The translations under genes and the position numbers were made by a program. Below are positions 1 through 11,125 of a DNA stretch of 64,000 bases, piece after piece. The DNA comes from Antedon mediterranea (Eukaryota; Echinodermata; Crinoidea; Comatulida; Antedonidae), in the NCBI RefSeq assembly GCF_964355755.1, contig NC_092674.1, positions 9,677,001 through 9,741,000 on the forward strand, given 5' to 3'. How positions within the stretch are numbered: position 1 is the first letter of the stretch; the number at the start of each line of letters is the position of its first letter. Below the pieces are notes generated by a model. The model saw only the letters and a list, made by a program, of their open reading frames with translations. It was not told where the DNA came from and ran no database searches.

Positions 1-245
1 AAAGGCTTGAAAGGACATCTAACTTTCAACACGATACGGACAGATAAATTGCGCAGCTATGATTTATTTATAAATATTAGCGTATACGCTAAATTATAAA
101 ATCAATGTAGTTATTGTTCGAATAACTAGATTAACAGTCTCTTCTAAATAATATTATTACTAAAACAATTTAATTTAATTTAAGCATTTAATTTTTTCAT
201 TTATTCTGTAGAAATTGGAAATGCTGGTAGCATAGCCGGAATTGG
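1..245. repeat. dispersed repeat, copy A
   Basis: This segment closely resembles 9632-9865 in the same orientation. Both begin with a shared stretch around ACACGATNCGGACNGATAAA, continue through GCGCAGCTATGATTTATT and end around ATGCTGGTAGCATA. A shorter, more diverged piece of the right half is visible near 2440-2530 (AGAAGTCGGAGATACAGGGAGCATA). No coding potential was recognised. It is probably an old mobile-element fragment; the class is unknown. Confidence 0.6.
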
Positions 246-264
246 TATCTATATATAAATTATG

Positions 265-430
265 GTTAATTCTGACATAGGCGAGCACAATGCACAATGT
301 ACAAATCTCCGCCTTGGATACCTACCTTATCTATCCGAGATGTACTGCGAAACGTAGATTTGATAACATTAGTGTGCACGCCGACGCTATTGTTCCATAT
401 TTATATCTTAGGAAGATGTTATAAAGAGTT
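265..430. repeat. left part of a split dispersed repeat
   Basis: From TTCTGACATAGGCGAGCACAATG onward this matches 17047-17200, the intact copy in AIFM1 intron 9. The rest of that copy reappears at 1555-1650, so this copy appears to have been split by about 1.1 kb of other DNA. The small open frame at 297-527 lies in this repeat and is not a gene. Confidence 0.55.
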
Positions 431-433
431 TTT

Positions 434-1109
434 TAACAACATTTATGATTTCAACATTGGATTTTCCTCTCAATTTCAATTCTTCCCGGTCAAAGTAATT
501 TCCGGGTTTAAGATAAGTTCAACTTAGTTTCTAATATTTTCTCTCTTTTATACACAAGGGAGCAGTTAAAATAATAGATTTGACCCTAAAGGTGACTGGA
601 AACAGGCCCTTTCCATCAATCAATACAGTGTCCCTTTGGAAGACGAAAAAAAAAATTGGCCATTAATCATAGCCATTTCAGTTTTTTGTTTATTTTAAAA
701 CATACCACAACTTGGCCATTAATCATAGCCATTTCAGTTTTTTTGTTTATTTTAAAACATACCACACGTGTGTGAAGGTACAGTAGTTAAATAATAGGAA
801 TTATACTAAAAATTAATAAAGATCAAATTAAATATACGCCATAAAGAATCAGAATATATTGTGGGGAATAGTATTATAAAATTACATAGGGAGATTTGAT
901 AAGACATTTTTCGAGTGAAATCCCGATAGCTGAGTTTTATTGAGTAAGCTTGCAGGAATAACTGTAGGCTATCTTCCTGTGTCCCGTTAGGACCGAGATG
1001 TCTGCCCATGTTGCAAGCCGTAATGTCTTAATTCTTACTTGGGCCCACTCTGTCACGGCAGTTAGTTTCAAAAGATGATTAAATTAAATAATGTATTAAT
1101 AATTATTAG
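434..1109. other. non-coding spacer with a short local duplication
   Basis: No gene was recognised here. A roughly 60-bp sequence around TTGGCCATTAATCATAGCC, followed by TTTATTTTAAAACATACCACA, occurs twice in tandem at about 652-708 and 711-767, with only small length differences. The remainder is AT-rich and shows no splice-bounded reading frame. Confidence 0.4.
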
Positions 1110-1430
1110 GATGGTATTCATTTGAATAAACGCCTCTCCAATAAAACATCACTTTGAATAATAACCCCCCCCCCCCCCCCCACAACCCAACTATCTAATA
1201 AACGTCCATCCACATATTTATAATAACAGAATTATACTATTTGTAGTAGAATTCACCGCACTGTTATCTGCAATTTACCAAGCATTTGTTATTCTTTTTT
1301 ACCACTTTTCATATCTATGAGAGGATTTCATTTGATTATAAATGTTACCATATTATTAGAACTAAAAAATTTAACATATATCCCTCGAATAAGCACCTCC
1401 CTCAAATGACCTCCGCCTCCCCAAAGGGCC
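1110..1430. repeat. dispersed repeat of the 'GAATAAACGCC' family with a C17 tract
   Basis: The ends carry TTGAATAAACGCC and CCTCGAATAAGCACC, and the interior (TAGTAGAATTCA...CAATTTACCAA...ATATCTATG) matches 59490-59815 in the NLR gene intron. Other fragments of the family lie around 43030-43330 and 20945-21015. A run of 17 C residues occupies 1165-1181. This is probably a non-autonomous mobile element. Confidence 0.55.
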
Positions 1431-1554
1431 CTACCAAACAATAAAAACTATACTTTAAAATGTTATTAATCATCTAAAACACTGTGAAACAAAGTAGTTC
1501 AGTTTTACGAATGTCAAGCATTTTCAATAATGGTAACCGACAGAAAATGTATAA

Positions 1555-1650
1555 GGAGAACATTATCATTCCGAGAACCATTCTACACTTCCTAGAGGGG
1601 GAGCGAGCGAAGCAAGCTCACCCTCTAGTCACATTTAATTATGGGTGTTC
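1555..1650. repeat. right part of the split dispersed repeat
   Basis: This corresponds to the right end of the copy at 17225-17300 (ATTCCGAGAACCATT, then a GGGGGAGCGAGCGAAG-like purine tract and the CTCACCCTCTAG end). Together with 265-430 it makes up one disrupted copy. Confidence 0.5.
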
Positions 1651-1883
1651 GAAGATTAGCTATAATTGAGTATGCGTCAGAGCCTTAATGTTTGGAGAGA
1701 TCTGAGCGGTCGAGGAGTGTTCTATCCAAATTACCACGGCGTAGTAGTAGTATTAGTTCGCGGTTTAGTACGGTAATAAATAGTGTTTTTTCGCCCTAAT
1801 CTCTTTCCTGTTTGCCGCGATCGCAACAATTCTTAAATATTTTAAATATCAATACCGTATTTGCGTTAAAAGGTATTATCAGA

Positions 1884-2005
1884 AAACCAATTGCCGAATC
1901 CCAGTTTGCTGAATAACAGTTAGATAAAAAGTGATTTTTCCGAATCCCATTGTATGTTGCCGAATCCCGGTTTGCCGAATTTCAGTTTGATAAAAAGAGT
2001 GCTTC
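1884..2005. repeat. isolated degenerate copies of the 63-bp satellite
   Basis: Motifs TTGCCGAATCCCAGTTTG, GAATAACAGTT and GTTTGATAAAAAGAG recur here in the order found in the large array at 9885-11125. Only about two diverged units are visible. The array family is therefore not confined to one site. Confidence 0.6.
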
Positions 2006-2609
2006 CTGTTACTAGCATAAATAAAGTTCCAATTCTATCTTACCTATTTTCCTCAGGCAATAGGAATACATAGTTTTTGACATTGTTTCATTTAATTTCA
2101 TTTATTTATTTGACCAAAAAAAAAACAGCAATAAAATCAGGTCAGGAAAAACCAGCGACTTAGACCGCTATGACTCAATGGGTAAGTAATCCATGCATAT
2201 TATAATATAAACATATTTAATATAAACATATTTAATATAAACATATTTAAATTAGAAAATTAAAACATAATTATTGTTATTGTTTGTAATTATCTTTAAA
2301 ATAGTTCAAAGGAAAATTAACACGTCACCTGACCTTTCAGACATATAAAATTTTCGCATAAATTATGTTTTATCAATGAATATAAATTACAGGAAACGTA
2401 CCGGTACTCTATGAATACATAAATTACTTAGAATAACAGTTCCGTATTATTAATACTAATTGAATGAAATCAAATCATTTTTGTATATCTAGAAGTCGGA
2501 GATACAGGGAGCATAGTTGGTTGGTGACTAGTTGTGTATGTTGGCAATCATATTGAAAATCACAATCATTCAGTTTTAAAAGATTTTTACCGGTAGTAGA
2601 TGGAAAAAA
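2006..2609. other. upstream spacer of the sulfatase-like gene
   Basis: AT-rich DNA with no recognised gene. A 16-bp unit (TTTAATATAAACATAT) is repeated about three to four times at 2205-2255. The last 100 bases before the start codon at 2610 presumably hold the former promoter or 5' leader of the sulfatase-like gene, but no specific motif can be supported. Confidence 0.35.
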
Positions 2610-4930
2610 ATGTTAACTACAATACTATACCTGTTATTTACTCTAGAATACAGTGTAGCTTATACAGAGAAACCTAATATTGTAATCTTTTTTGCTGACG
2701 ATATGGGATACGCTGACCTACAAAGTTACGGTAATCCGCTATCGATGGATTGGAGAGATCGGGGTTGAAGTTTACACAAATGTACAGTGCTAGTCCATTA
2801 TGTAGCGCTTCAAGGTAAGAATAAAAAGAAACATTAGGCCCTGGTAATGTTAGTAAATACGTTTTTGTACAATACACTTGCATCTTGTTTTGTTTTGCCT
2901 ATCGTGAAAATAAACCTGGATAATTAATACTATAAGAAAGTACTGTATGTATGTGATCAATTTCTTTCTGTCATTGTCAAAATTTTCAAATTGTGAGCAC
3001 ATTCACCACCCCCGGGACTCATCTTTTCTTTTATTCCACCATAATATAGTTATTTCAGCACTATATTATTTTCTTCATGTCATGACATAATCTGTTTCTC
3101 TGCGCATTTTCTAACGTACGTGCACATGGCCTTTGTTGTGCGGATAACTCGGACTCATCAAAGTAACGAGTTAAAATCTTATTAGGCTCTCTTACAGATT
3201 CAAATATGAATGTTGTTAATAGTATTTATTAATAATAATATTAGTATTATTATTAAACGATATCTATTATAGGTAATTTTTATCTTTTTTAAATCCTTGT
3301 CCTATTTGTTTTTGAATTTATTTTGCCGTGCTTTAATATGTCTCTTGTGGTAGTCTACATTAGCAAACTTTACTAAATTGTTTTTAAAGCGAAAGTTTGC
3401 AGTACAGCCTTCCACAATTTTTTTTTTGCAATTTACAAAAGTGGAAAAGCTTTCTTGACAAACTTGGAATTTGCCGAGATTTGTTGTAGATTTCTCGAGT
3501 TTAGACTTCCACAAAATTGTTTTCTGCAATTTGCCGAAGTTTGTCAACTGGTCTACACTTGCAACCTTTGGAAAACCTTTGTTGAAAAACCAAATAGCTT
3601 GCACGAGTTTGCAAACAAAATTTTGCCGCTGTAGACTATGTTTAGATGCGAATAGTAAACGTGAATAACCCTAATTCTGAATGACGTCCACACAGTGAAT
3701 TTCACACCCTTTAATTTGTAATTTCTATTGCATTAAATAATAGGGCTGGACTACTAACCGGGCGTTACCCTGTTCGCACTGGTGTTTGGAACAGCGATCC
3801 GAATGGCGATGCTGTCTTCACGCCCAAATCTCTTCTTGGACTACCATTAAACGAGACAACTATTCCCGAAATGCTAGCAAACCAAGGCTACAAATCTGCC
3901 ATAATTGGAAAATGGCAATTAGGTGTTGGACTGTCCAAAGAATATCTACCTTTAAATCAAGGCTTTGATCATTTTTTTGGACTCCCATATAGCCATGGAA
4001 GTTGTTTTTGTAGTGCGTGCTTTTACCCAGATATAGAATGTGACATCAACATAAACAATATTTCTATTCCTTGCCCTTTGATGCTGGAAAATAATATAAT
4101 TGAGCAACCTATAGACTTGACGACTTTAGCAGAGCGACATGTAAGAGCAGCTAGAAGTTGGATACAAGAATTTGCTTGTAACGAAACGCCATTTTTTCTT
4201 TTTTACTCATTCCTTCATCCACACACTCCACAGTTCGCGGGCAGACAATCCACGAATCAAACAAAGGGTGGAGAATATACAGATTCGCTGGCTGAACTCG
4301 ATTGGGAGATTGGCGAGGTGATGGACGAGTTACTGTAAGAAAAAATGATCTCATAGAAAATACATTGGTATTGTTCACATCAGATAATGGGTAAGATGAT
4401 TTTTTTTTCTGTAGTTAAAGGCCGGTTTCCATAAACGATTTAAGTGTGAATATATTTATACATTTTCTCAGGGTGATATATGCACCTGATTAGTGTATAT
4501 GATCGTGACAAGATTCGAACCTTGACTTACACAGTGAGTACACCATATCGATTATGTCATATTTGGTTATTATGCATTCGTTGATTTATATTTTAAAACA
4601 AAGCCAAATGTCATGGCTGCAGTCGCGTGCGCAAATTTGAGTTAGTTTTTAAATCGATCGACCGACCTATCAACCGATCAACCGACCTAGTGAGCTATAG
4701 AGCATACGTTTATAACAACTAAAGAACACACGTACCAGTCCATTGTTTCCATAAGCCTGATAAACAAAACAGGGAGGGTTTCCACAAACAACAAAATTAT
4801 AGACCGCGCATTTCCACTTATGGCCTGGATTTTTTTCATTTAGTGCAATGTTTGCAGTCTTCGAGGAGTCACACCACTGTAACCGTTGTCTTTTTTGTAT
4901 AGCTTTAGTGTGTCTTACTTGTGTCTTAAT

Positions 4931-5507
4931 TACCTCCGCCAAGGAGGTTATGTTTTCACCCCTGTATGTTTGTGTGTGTGTGTGTGTGTGCCTGTGAACA
5001 GCCTGGATGCCACAGTTTTTATCCGATTCTCACCAAATTTGGCCACAATGATCTATGCCCCAAAAGCTCGGACGAGTTCGAATTTGAGGGGAAAGGTTAT
5101 AGGTCAAGGTCACAACTAACGAAAAACTATTTTACTGCCTAGAGACCACGGTTTTTATCCAATTCTCACCGAACTTAGCCACAATGATCAATGACACATC
5201 ATATAATTGTGGTTAAATTTTGAAGGGTCAGGGTCAAAGATCAAGGTTCACAAAAAACAAAACAAAACAAAAAAAAAATAATAAAAAAAAAACCTCAGTG
5301 GGACTTGAACCAGCGATCTCAAATGTGAGAGGCTGGATACATAACCATTACACCACACTGTCATCAACAACTTTGTAAGTGTGCAGTTAGCCTATTTACA
5401 CTTAGAACTAATAACAAAAAATGTATAAACAAAATATTCAGGGGGAATTTTATGTAGGGGAATTTTACAGTAGGCGGAGGTTTGTACTCTCGGAGTACCC
5501 TCTAGTT
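4931..5507. repeat. interspersed repeat with CCTCCGCC...GGCGGAGG ends and a tRNA-like segment
   Basis: It lies in intron 2 of the sulfatase-like gene. It starts ACCTCCGCCAAGGAGGTTATG and ends GGCGGAGGTTTGTACTCTCGG, with a TG run at about 4974-4990. Two tandem copies of a box reading TTTTATCCNATTCTCACC followed by GCCACAATGATC are present. At about 5290-5365 the minus strand resembles a tRNA, with a D-arm-like GGTGTAATGGTTAT and a B-box-like GGTTCAAGTCC. It is probably a composite SINE-like element rather than a functional tRNA gene. Confidence 0.6.
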
Positions 5508-6059
5508 ATAAATTATTTTTGCTAAGTGTTTTTTTATATATTGATATTTTCTTGGGAATCAAATATCATGACATTTTGTTTTTTGTGACAACAAAATGGA
5601 TCTTTATATTAGAATGTGACATTGTTCTGTCCATAGGCCTGATCGAAGCGAACATACTCTAGGTGGGTTTACTGGATCAATGAGATGTGGAAAGTTTTGC
5701 ACATTCGATGGTGGATCACGTGTACCCGCAATTGCGTCATGGCCTGGTCATATCAAACAAGGTGTTTCAATGGAGCTTCTAAGTCATCTAGATATTTGGC
5801 CCACTTTAAGAAGATTAAGTGGTATTCCCGTGGATTATTTCGACATTATTCTTGATGGCTATGATATTAGTGATGTTTTATTGAACGGAGAAAATGTAAG
5901 TTTAATATTAGTGAAAATGAGTATTCTTATATTGTTAAAATGTTTTTCTCAATCTCCTAAGCATCTTTAAACATGGGCAATTACAACATCTAATATAAAA
6001 TACGTGGATACGCTTTATCAGACAATAGCATTAATCTTTTATTGTAAACTAACTGATGA

Positions 6060-6575
6060 GGCTGTTTTCACTCTTTAAGAGTGGTTAAAATCGTCTAAAT
6101 AAACCGAGAGTTAAACTTTCACTCTTTTATAACGGCGGTCTTCCTCATGTTTTCACATTCTTTAAGAGTGGTAAAATGGTCTAAATGAAACGGGAGTTAT
6201 ACTTTCACTTTTTTATAACGGCGGTCTTCCTCATTTTTTCACTCTTTAAGAGTGGTTAAATTCGTCTAAATGAAACGAGAGTTATACTTTCACTCTTTTA
6301 TAATGGTGGTCTTCCTCATGTTTTCACTCTTTAAGAGTGGTTAAATTCGTCTAAATGAAACGAGAGTTATACTTTCACTCTTTTATAATGGTGGTCTTCC
6401 TCATATTTTCACTCTCTAAGAGTAGTAAAATGGTCTAAATGAAACGAGAGTTATACTTTCACTTTTTTTATAACGGTGGTCTTCCTCATGTTTTCACTCT
6501 TTAAGAGTGGTAAAATGGTCTAAATGAAACGAGAGTTCTACTTTCACTTTTTTCTAACGGTGTTCTTCCTCATTC
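6060..6575. repeat. tandem array of about 84 bp, six copies
   Basis: In intron 3 of the sulfatase-like gene, a unit beginning TTTCACTCTTTAAGAGTGG and ending CGGTCTTCCTCAT is repeated about six times with few differences. Each unit holds an internal inverted pair (CTCTTTAAGAG) and a second TTTCACTCTTTTATAA box. No open frame runs through the array. Confidence 0.85.
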
Positions 6576-7130
6576 ACTTCTTAAATTAAGATATGCTTCG
6601 ACGATTAATTTTTGTTAATTGTATAGTTTTGGTTCTTCGTAATTGAAATGGTTTTTTTTTTAACTTTGTAATTGAAATATGCTGATTATGTTTCACAGAG
6701 TCCACGGAAATCACTTCTGTATTACAACAAAATTCCCGACCCAGACACAGGACCTTATGCGATTCGAAACAACCGTTTCAAAGCACATTTCATTACAAAA
6801 AATATATTCGGAACCGATCCAAATGATTCGGACCCAATGTGCCGGTCTGGTAATGCCACTGAAATTCATGAACGACCACTTATTTATGATCTACTTGTTG
6901 ATCCAGAAGAAAGATTTGACATTGCGAGCAACTCGGCATTGGTAACTGAAATAATGGTTAAATTGATGAACGAAGAATCAAAAGTTTCATTTGGACCAAG
7001 TGTTTTAGCTCAAGTAAATTCAACAGTAAGCCTTTGTTGTCGATCAAATTGTGAACCATTTCCACTATGTTGTCAGTGTGATTCTATTTATAGTTTAGAT
7101 CTATTCCCTATCCATGGGTGTAGAGACTAA

Positions 7131-8246
7131 CGTTTTCTTATACCGTACGTCACTACTCCATTATTGTTGGTGTAAAAGCAATTGAAAAAAGGAACTGGAA
7201 CATACAGTAAATAGTATACATAATCAAGTAGGCCTTATACTCTACGAGTTAAAACCAAGTTAGCAATTTTTGCAAATAGATTAGAAGCCATTTTGAATTT
7301 CAAGATGAAGGTCTACTGTAATGCGCTTGTTATGCTATATTTAGAGGTATTGGTACACTAGGCTTAATGTGTGAAAGAACTGCCTTAATAGTAATACTTT
7401 ATTCATCTTTCCACACTTAGATAAAAATCAAAATATACATAAATTAAAGACAAAAAGGTTACACAGAAATCCCAAGAGCTTGTAAAGATGTGGAAAGCAA
7501 TACTATCATAATGAATAAGTACAGTGACACAATAAGCAAAAAGGATCGATAAAGGTAATACATAATAATATACAATAGTACAGGTATGTTTATATTACAA
7601 TAGGCCTATGCATGTTTAGTAAATCAAATAACCAAAAATGTATATACATTTCATTTTTTCCTAAAGATATTAATTAATTAAGACTTGCAATAAAGGATTA
7701 TAGGAATTCCATAGCTTTTGACCAGTAAACGAAATACAAAAACTTGTGTTATATAAATGTGTTGGCTTGGTTCTAACGTAATTGTTCTTTCTCGTATGTT
7801 TTTAAAGAACCGTCTAAATTTCGTAATATATTTTGAAGACGTATCACTGTATTAACAAGTTTATACATAATACCAGTTTCGAATTACAATCAACACCCTG
7901 ACGCAACAGTAGTTACAAACAATTACAATACCAGTTTGATACTTGTAAATATCTTCAATTTTCAAAATATTATATTCGTGATAAAAGCGAGCGAACAAAT
8001 TTGTATAACCAGACCAGCTCAATACAGATAAATGAAACACAATCAAGAAGCCAATGGCAGCCCACGTGCCTTGTAAAGTAAACAACAATCAGTATCATTT
8101 GGGCCTAACAATTACTTAGATTATCCAACCAACTGTATTACATTGCTATCGTGACAATAAATAAATGAAAAACTGACTCACCAATGTTGATATGATTAGC
8201 CATCAATCTTAAACGCAATTTCATTCATACAAACAAACAAATTAAT
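7131..8246. other. spacer without recognised gene
   Basis: AT-rich sequence downstream of the sulfatase-like gene. No frame with family resemblance, splice-bounded exon or clear repeat was recognised. The minus-strand frame at 7861-8088 has no recognisable similarity and no supporting splice structure. Confidence 0.35.
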
Positions 8247-8364
8247 CAGAATTTAACTTTTATACAATCAGAATTTTTAACTTTTATACATTCATAATTT
8301 TTAACTTTTATTCAATCAGAATTTTTAACTTTTATACAATCAGAATTTTTAACTTTTACACAAT
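8247..8364. repeat. 24-bp tandem repeat, five copies
   Basis: The unit CAGAATTTTTAACTTTTATA plus CAAT is repeated head-to-tail five times with one or two changes per copy. Confidence 0.85.
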
Positions 8365-8754
8365 CAGATTGTTCAGATAGCAATTGCATTTTTATAACAC
8401 TTTTGTTAACATTTTATTATACCTTATTTTTCTATGTATTTTTCTAAATTTGTTAAATGTCGGTTTTATTGTATCGTTCAAGTTGACAGGGGCTGGTCAA
8501 GCACATCACAAGATGACAGTTTTATACTTTTGCTTTTCCGCTACTCTCCTGTTATACTTATATGTTTGTTTTTTTGCTATGTAGAAAGATTGAAAATAAA
8601 TAAATAAAATAAATATTAAGAACTGAACTTCAACGGAAAGATTTGGGGAAAATGTGTCCAACAATTGTTATGCAAATGAGTCGATTACATACATACATAT
8701 TTATTCCGCAGCATGTGAGAAAACGCCGCCGTTAGTACAGAAAATTAAATAAAC

Positions 8755-9314
8755 TTAAAGATGTATTGTCCCTTTGACTAATTCAAAAAAAAATAACAAA
8801 TAAAAGTTTTCGAAAAAAGGTGGGTAATTTTGAAGTATCATAATAGTTATGAAATATCACCAACAATTTTTTTGAAAAAAAAAAAAATTAACTGAAATAC
8901 AGACGTTTTTTTGTTAAAAAAATAACTTTGACTTCCAGTCAAAGTTTTCAATCAAAACATATCCCATAATGAAACGTGCTTCTTGTTTGGCTACTCTGTA
9001 TGCATAATCATAAAACTTCCTCGCGATCTGTGTGAAAATACCTTCTTAACCGTGACGAGTTGTAAACAATCCTAATTTAGCATATGCATAATGCGTACTC
9101 ATGGTTTGAAATCTTTGTTTACTTTCGCTCGTGACGATTTTCCAGATGAAATGTAATCAAACTAATTTACCTGTTAATTACGTAAACTTGTTGTTTTTGG
9201 CTCAAATTTTCGACTTAAAGTGAATAACTTTAATATTACTTTGGTATGGCTACTTTAAATTTAGAATATTTTGACCTTCATTTTTTTGTGTTTCAAGGGA
9301 CAATACATCTTTAA
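8755..9314. mobile_element. TIR element, 'TTAAAGATGTATTGTCCC' family, long form
   Basis: The ends are a perfect inverted pair: TTAAAGATGTATTGTCCC at 8755-8772 and its reverse complement at 9297-9314. The 560-bp interior has no transposase-like frame, so this is a non-autonomous element (inference). Related termini occur at 14046-14366, 20055-20400 and 29823-30081, but the interior here is different. Confidence 0.75.
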
Positions 9315-9631
9315 AGTAAAAACACGAATGTTTTAAACTAAAACCATTAAGACAAATCAGGAAGGAGGGAAATGATTTTACTGGAGAATCAGAGAAAATA
9401 TTTAAAATAAAATAGAATAGGGAGAGATAGAGTAGGGAGAAAAATATATTGGTTCTACTTAATATTTCCTGTACAATGTATCTGGAAACTACGCAATATG
9501 GTGATCGTGAGGGGAGTGATTTCGACATTTCCAAGTTATTGTTATTGTCATGTTGTAGCACAGTATTATTTTTTATTTAAATTAAAATAATATAAGTATT
9601 TACTAATAATAATAATGATACTATAATTATG
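9315..9631. other. spacer without recognised feature
   Basis: AT-rich sequence between the TIR element and the dispersed repeat copy. The 103-aa minus-strand frame at 9250-9561 starts beyond the element, runs into its inverted end, and resembles no known family. Confidence 0.3.
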
Positions 9632-9865
9632 ATTATCTACTAACATCTTACTTTCGACACGATTCGGACGGATAAATTGCGCAGCTATGATTTATTCACA
9701 AATTAGAGTACACACTAAATTAGTAAATAAATGTTGTTATTGTTTCAAGAAATATATATTAACAGTCCTTGATAAATATTATTATTACTAATTAAAACCG
9801 TTAATTTATTATGTAGAAGTCGGAGATGCTGGTAGCATAACTAGAATTGGTATCACATTTAATAT
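9632..9865. repeat. dispersed repeat, copy B
   Basis: This is the partner of 1-245: the shared CGACACGATTCGGACGGATAA start, then ATTGCGCAGCTATGATTTATT, and the ATGCTGGTAGCATAAC end. It directly abuts the 63-bp satellite. Confidence 0.6.
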
Positions 9866-9884
9866 GTATTATTGGTGTTCAAAG

Positions 9885-11125
9885 AATCCGAATCCTACAG
9901 TAAGTTGCCGAATAAAAGTTTTCCGAATCCCAGTTTGATAAAGAGCGTTTCCGAATCCTACAGTAAGTTGCCGAATAACAGTTTGCTGATTCCCAGTTTA
10001 ATAAAGAGCGTTTCGGAATCCTACAGTAAGTTACCGAATAACCGTTTGTCAAATTTTAGTATCCCATGTCAGCCGAATCCCCCAGTTTGATAAAACCAGT
10101 GTGTCCGAATCCTAGAGTAAGTTGCCGAATAACAGTTTTCCGAATCCCAGTTTAATAAAGAGCGTTTCGGAATCCTACAGTAAGTTACCGAATAACCGTT
10201 TGTCAAATTTTAGTATCCCATGTCAGCCGAATCCCCCAGTTTGATAAAACCAGTGTGTCCGAATCCTACAGTAAGTTGCCGAATAACAGTTTTCCGAATC
10301 CTAGTTTGATAAAGAGCGTTTCCGAATCCTACAGTAAGTTGCCGAATAACAGTTTGCCGATTCCCAGTTTGCTAAAAAGAGCGTTTCGGAATTCTACAGT
10401 AAGTTACCGAATAACAGTTTGCCGATTACCAGTTTGATAAAGAGCGTTTCGGAATCCTACAGTAAGTTACCGAATAACAGTTTTCCGATTACCAGTTTGA
10501 TAAAGAGCGTTTCGGAATCCTACAGTAAGTTACCGAATAACAGTTTTCCGAATCCCAGTTTGATAAAGAGCGTTTCGGAATCCTACAGTCAGTTACCGAA
10601 TAACAGTTTTCCGAATCCCAGTTTGATAAAGAGCGTTTCGGAATCCTACAGTCAGTTACCGAATAACAGTTTGCCGATTACCAGTTTGATAAAGAGCGTT
10701 TCGGAATCCTACAGTAAGTTACCGAATAACCGTTTGCCGATTACCAGTTTGACAAAGAGCGTTTCGGAATCCTACAGTAAGTTACCGAATAACAGTTTGC
10801 CGATTACCAGTTTGACAAAGAGCGTTTCGGAATCCTACAGTCAGTTACCGAATAACCGTTTGTCAAATGTTAGTCTCCCATGTCTGCCGAATCCCCCCAC
10901 CCCTCTTTGATAAAACCAGTGTGTCCGAATCCTACAGTAAGTTGCCAAATCCAAGTTTGATAAAGAGAGTTTCCGAATCCTACAGTAAGTTGCCGAATAA
11001 CATTTTGTAGAATAAAGGTTTGCCGAAATGAATGACAGTTTGATGAAAAGAGTTTTCTGAATAGAAGTTTCAATTTTGCCGAATTTCATTTTGAGCAACA
11101 TTTTACCGAACTACCGTTTGCCAAA
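9885..11125. repeat. 63-bp satellite array
   Basis: About 17 head-to-tail units are present. The core unit reads TTTCGGAATCCTACAGTAAG, TTACCGAATAACAGTTTGCC, GATTACCAGTTTGATAAAGA and GCG. The central part (about 10390-10850) is the most uniform; both ends are degenerate, and the fading right edge reaches about 11125. Units near 10090 and 10255 show a higher-order duplication including CCCCCAGTTTGATAAAACCAG. Because 63 is divisible by 3, long open frames appear (for example 10419-10910, with a 21-residue period), but nothing else suggests a protein. Confidence 0.9.

Larger units (their letters stand above)
2610..7130 (+). pseudogene. arylsulfatase A-like gene, apparently disrupted
   Basis: Four exons can be read: 2610-2814, 3744-4390, 5637-5895 and 6699-7130. 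Exon 1 begins with a signal-peptide-like leader (MLTTILYLLFTLEYSVAYT), then PNIVIFFADDMGY, the metal-binding start of sulfatases. The formylglycine motif CSASR is split over the exon 1/2 junction. SDNG ends exon 2, RCGK (the catalytic lysine region) is in exon 3, and exon 4 ends with a cysteine-rich CCRSNC...LCCQC tail like that of arylsulfatase A, so lysosomal sulfatide-type sulfatase is the nearest relative. Three faults are visible: a frame change in exon 1 near 2736-2745, apparently with loss of several codons; a second frame change with a TAA at 4336-4338; and GKWQLG where the family has GKWHLG, replacing an active-site histidine. Exon order, splice sites and length (about 514 codons; human ARSA 507 aa) are otherwise intact, so the gene is either a young pseudogene or affected by assembly errors. 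Confidence 0.72.

Noticed and set aside
3302-3604. 100-aa minus-strand frame in the sulfatase-like intron 1
   Set aside because: It overlaps a plus-strand frame in a low-complexity region with repeated GCAANTTTGCCGA-like words; no homology or splice support.
4330-4345. reading GTTACT|GTAAGA as the true end of sulfatase exon 2, avoiding a frameshift
   Set aside because: The conserved ENTLVLFTSDNG sequence follows at once and ends at its own good donor at 4391, so the intron would be about 40 bp with no fitting acceptor.
5285-5370. possible tRNA gene on the minus strand
   Set aside because: The D- and T-arm-like boxes are present, but the anticodon arm does not give a clean 5-bp stem with a 7-base loop and it lies inside an interspersed repeat.
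10419-10910. 163-aa repetitive open frame
   Set aside because: It is the in-frame reading of a 63-bp satellite; units drift into other frames and stops at both ends and there is no splice or start context.
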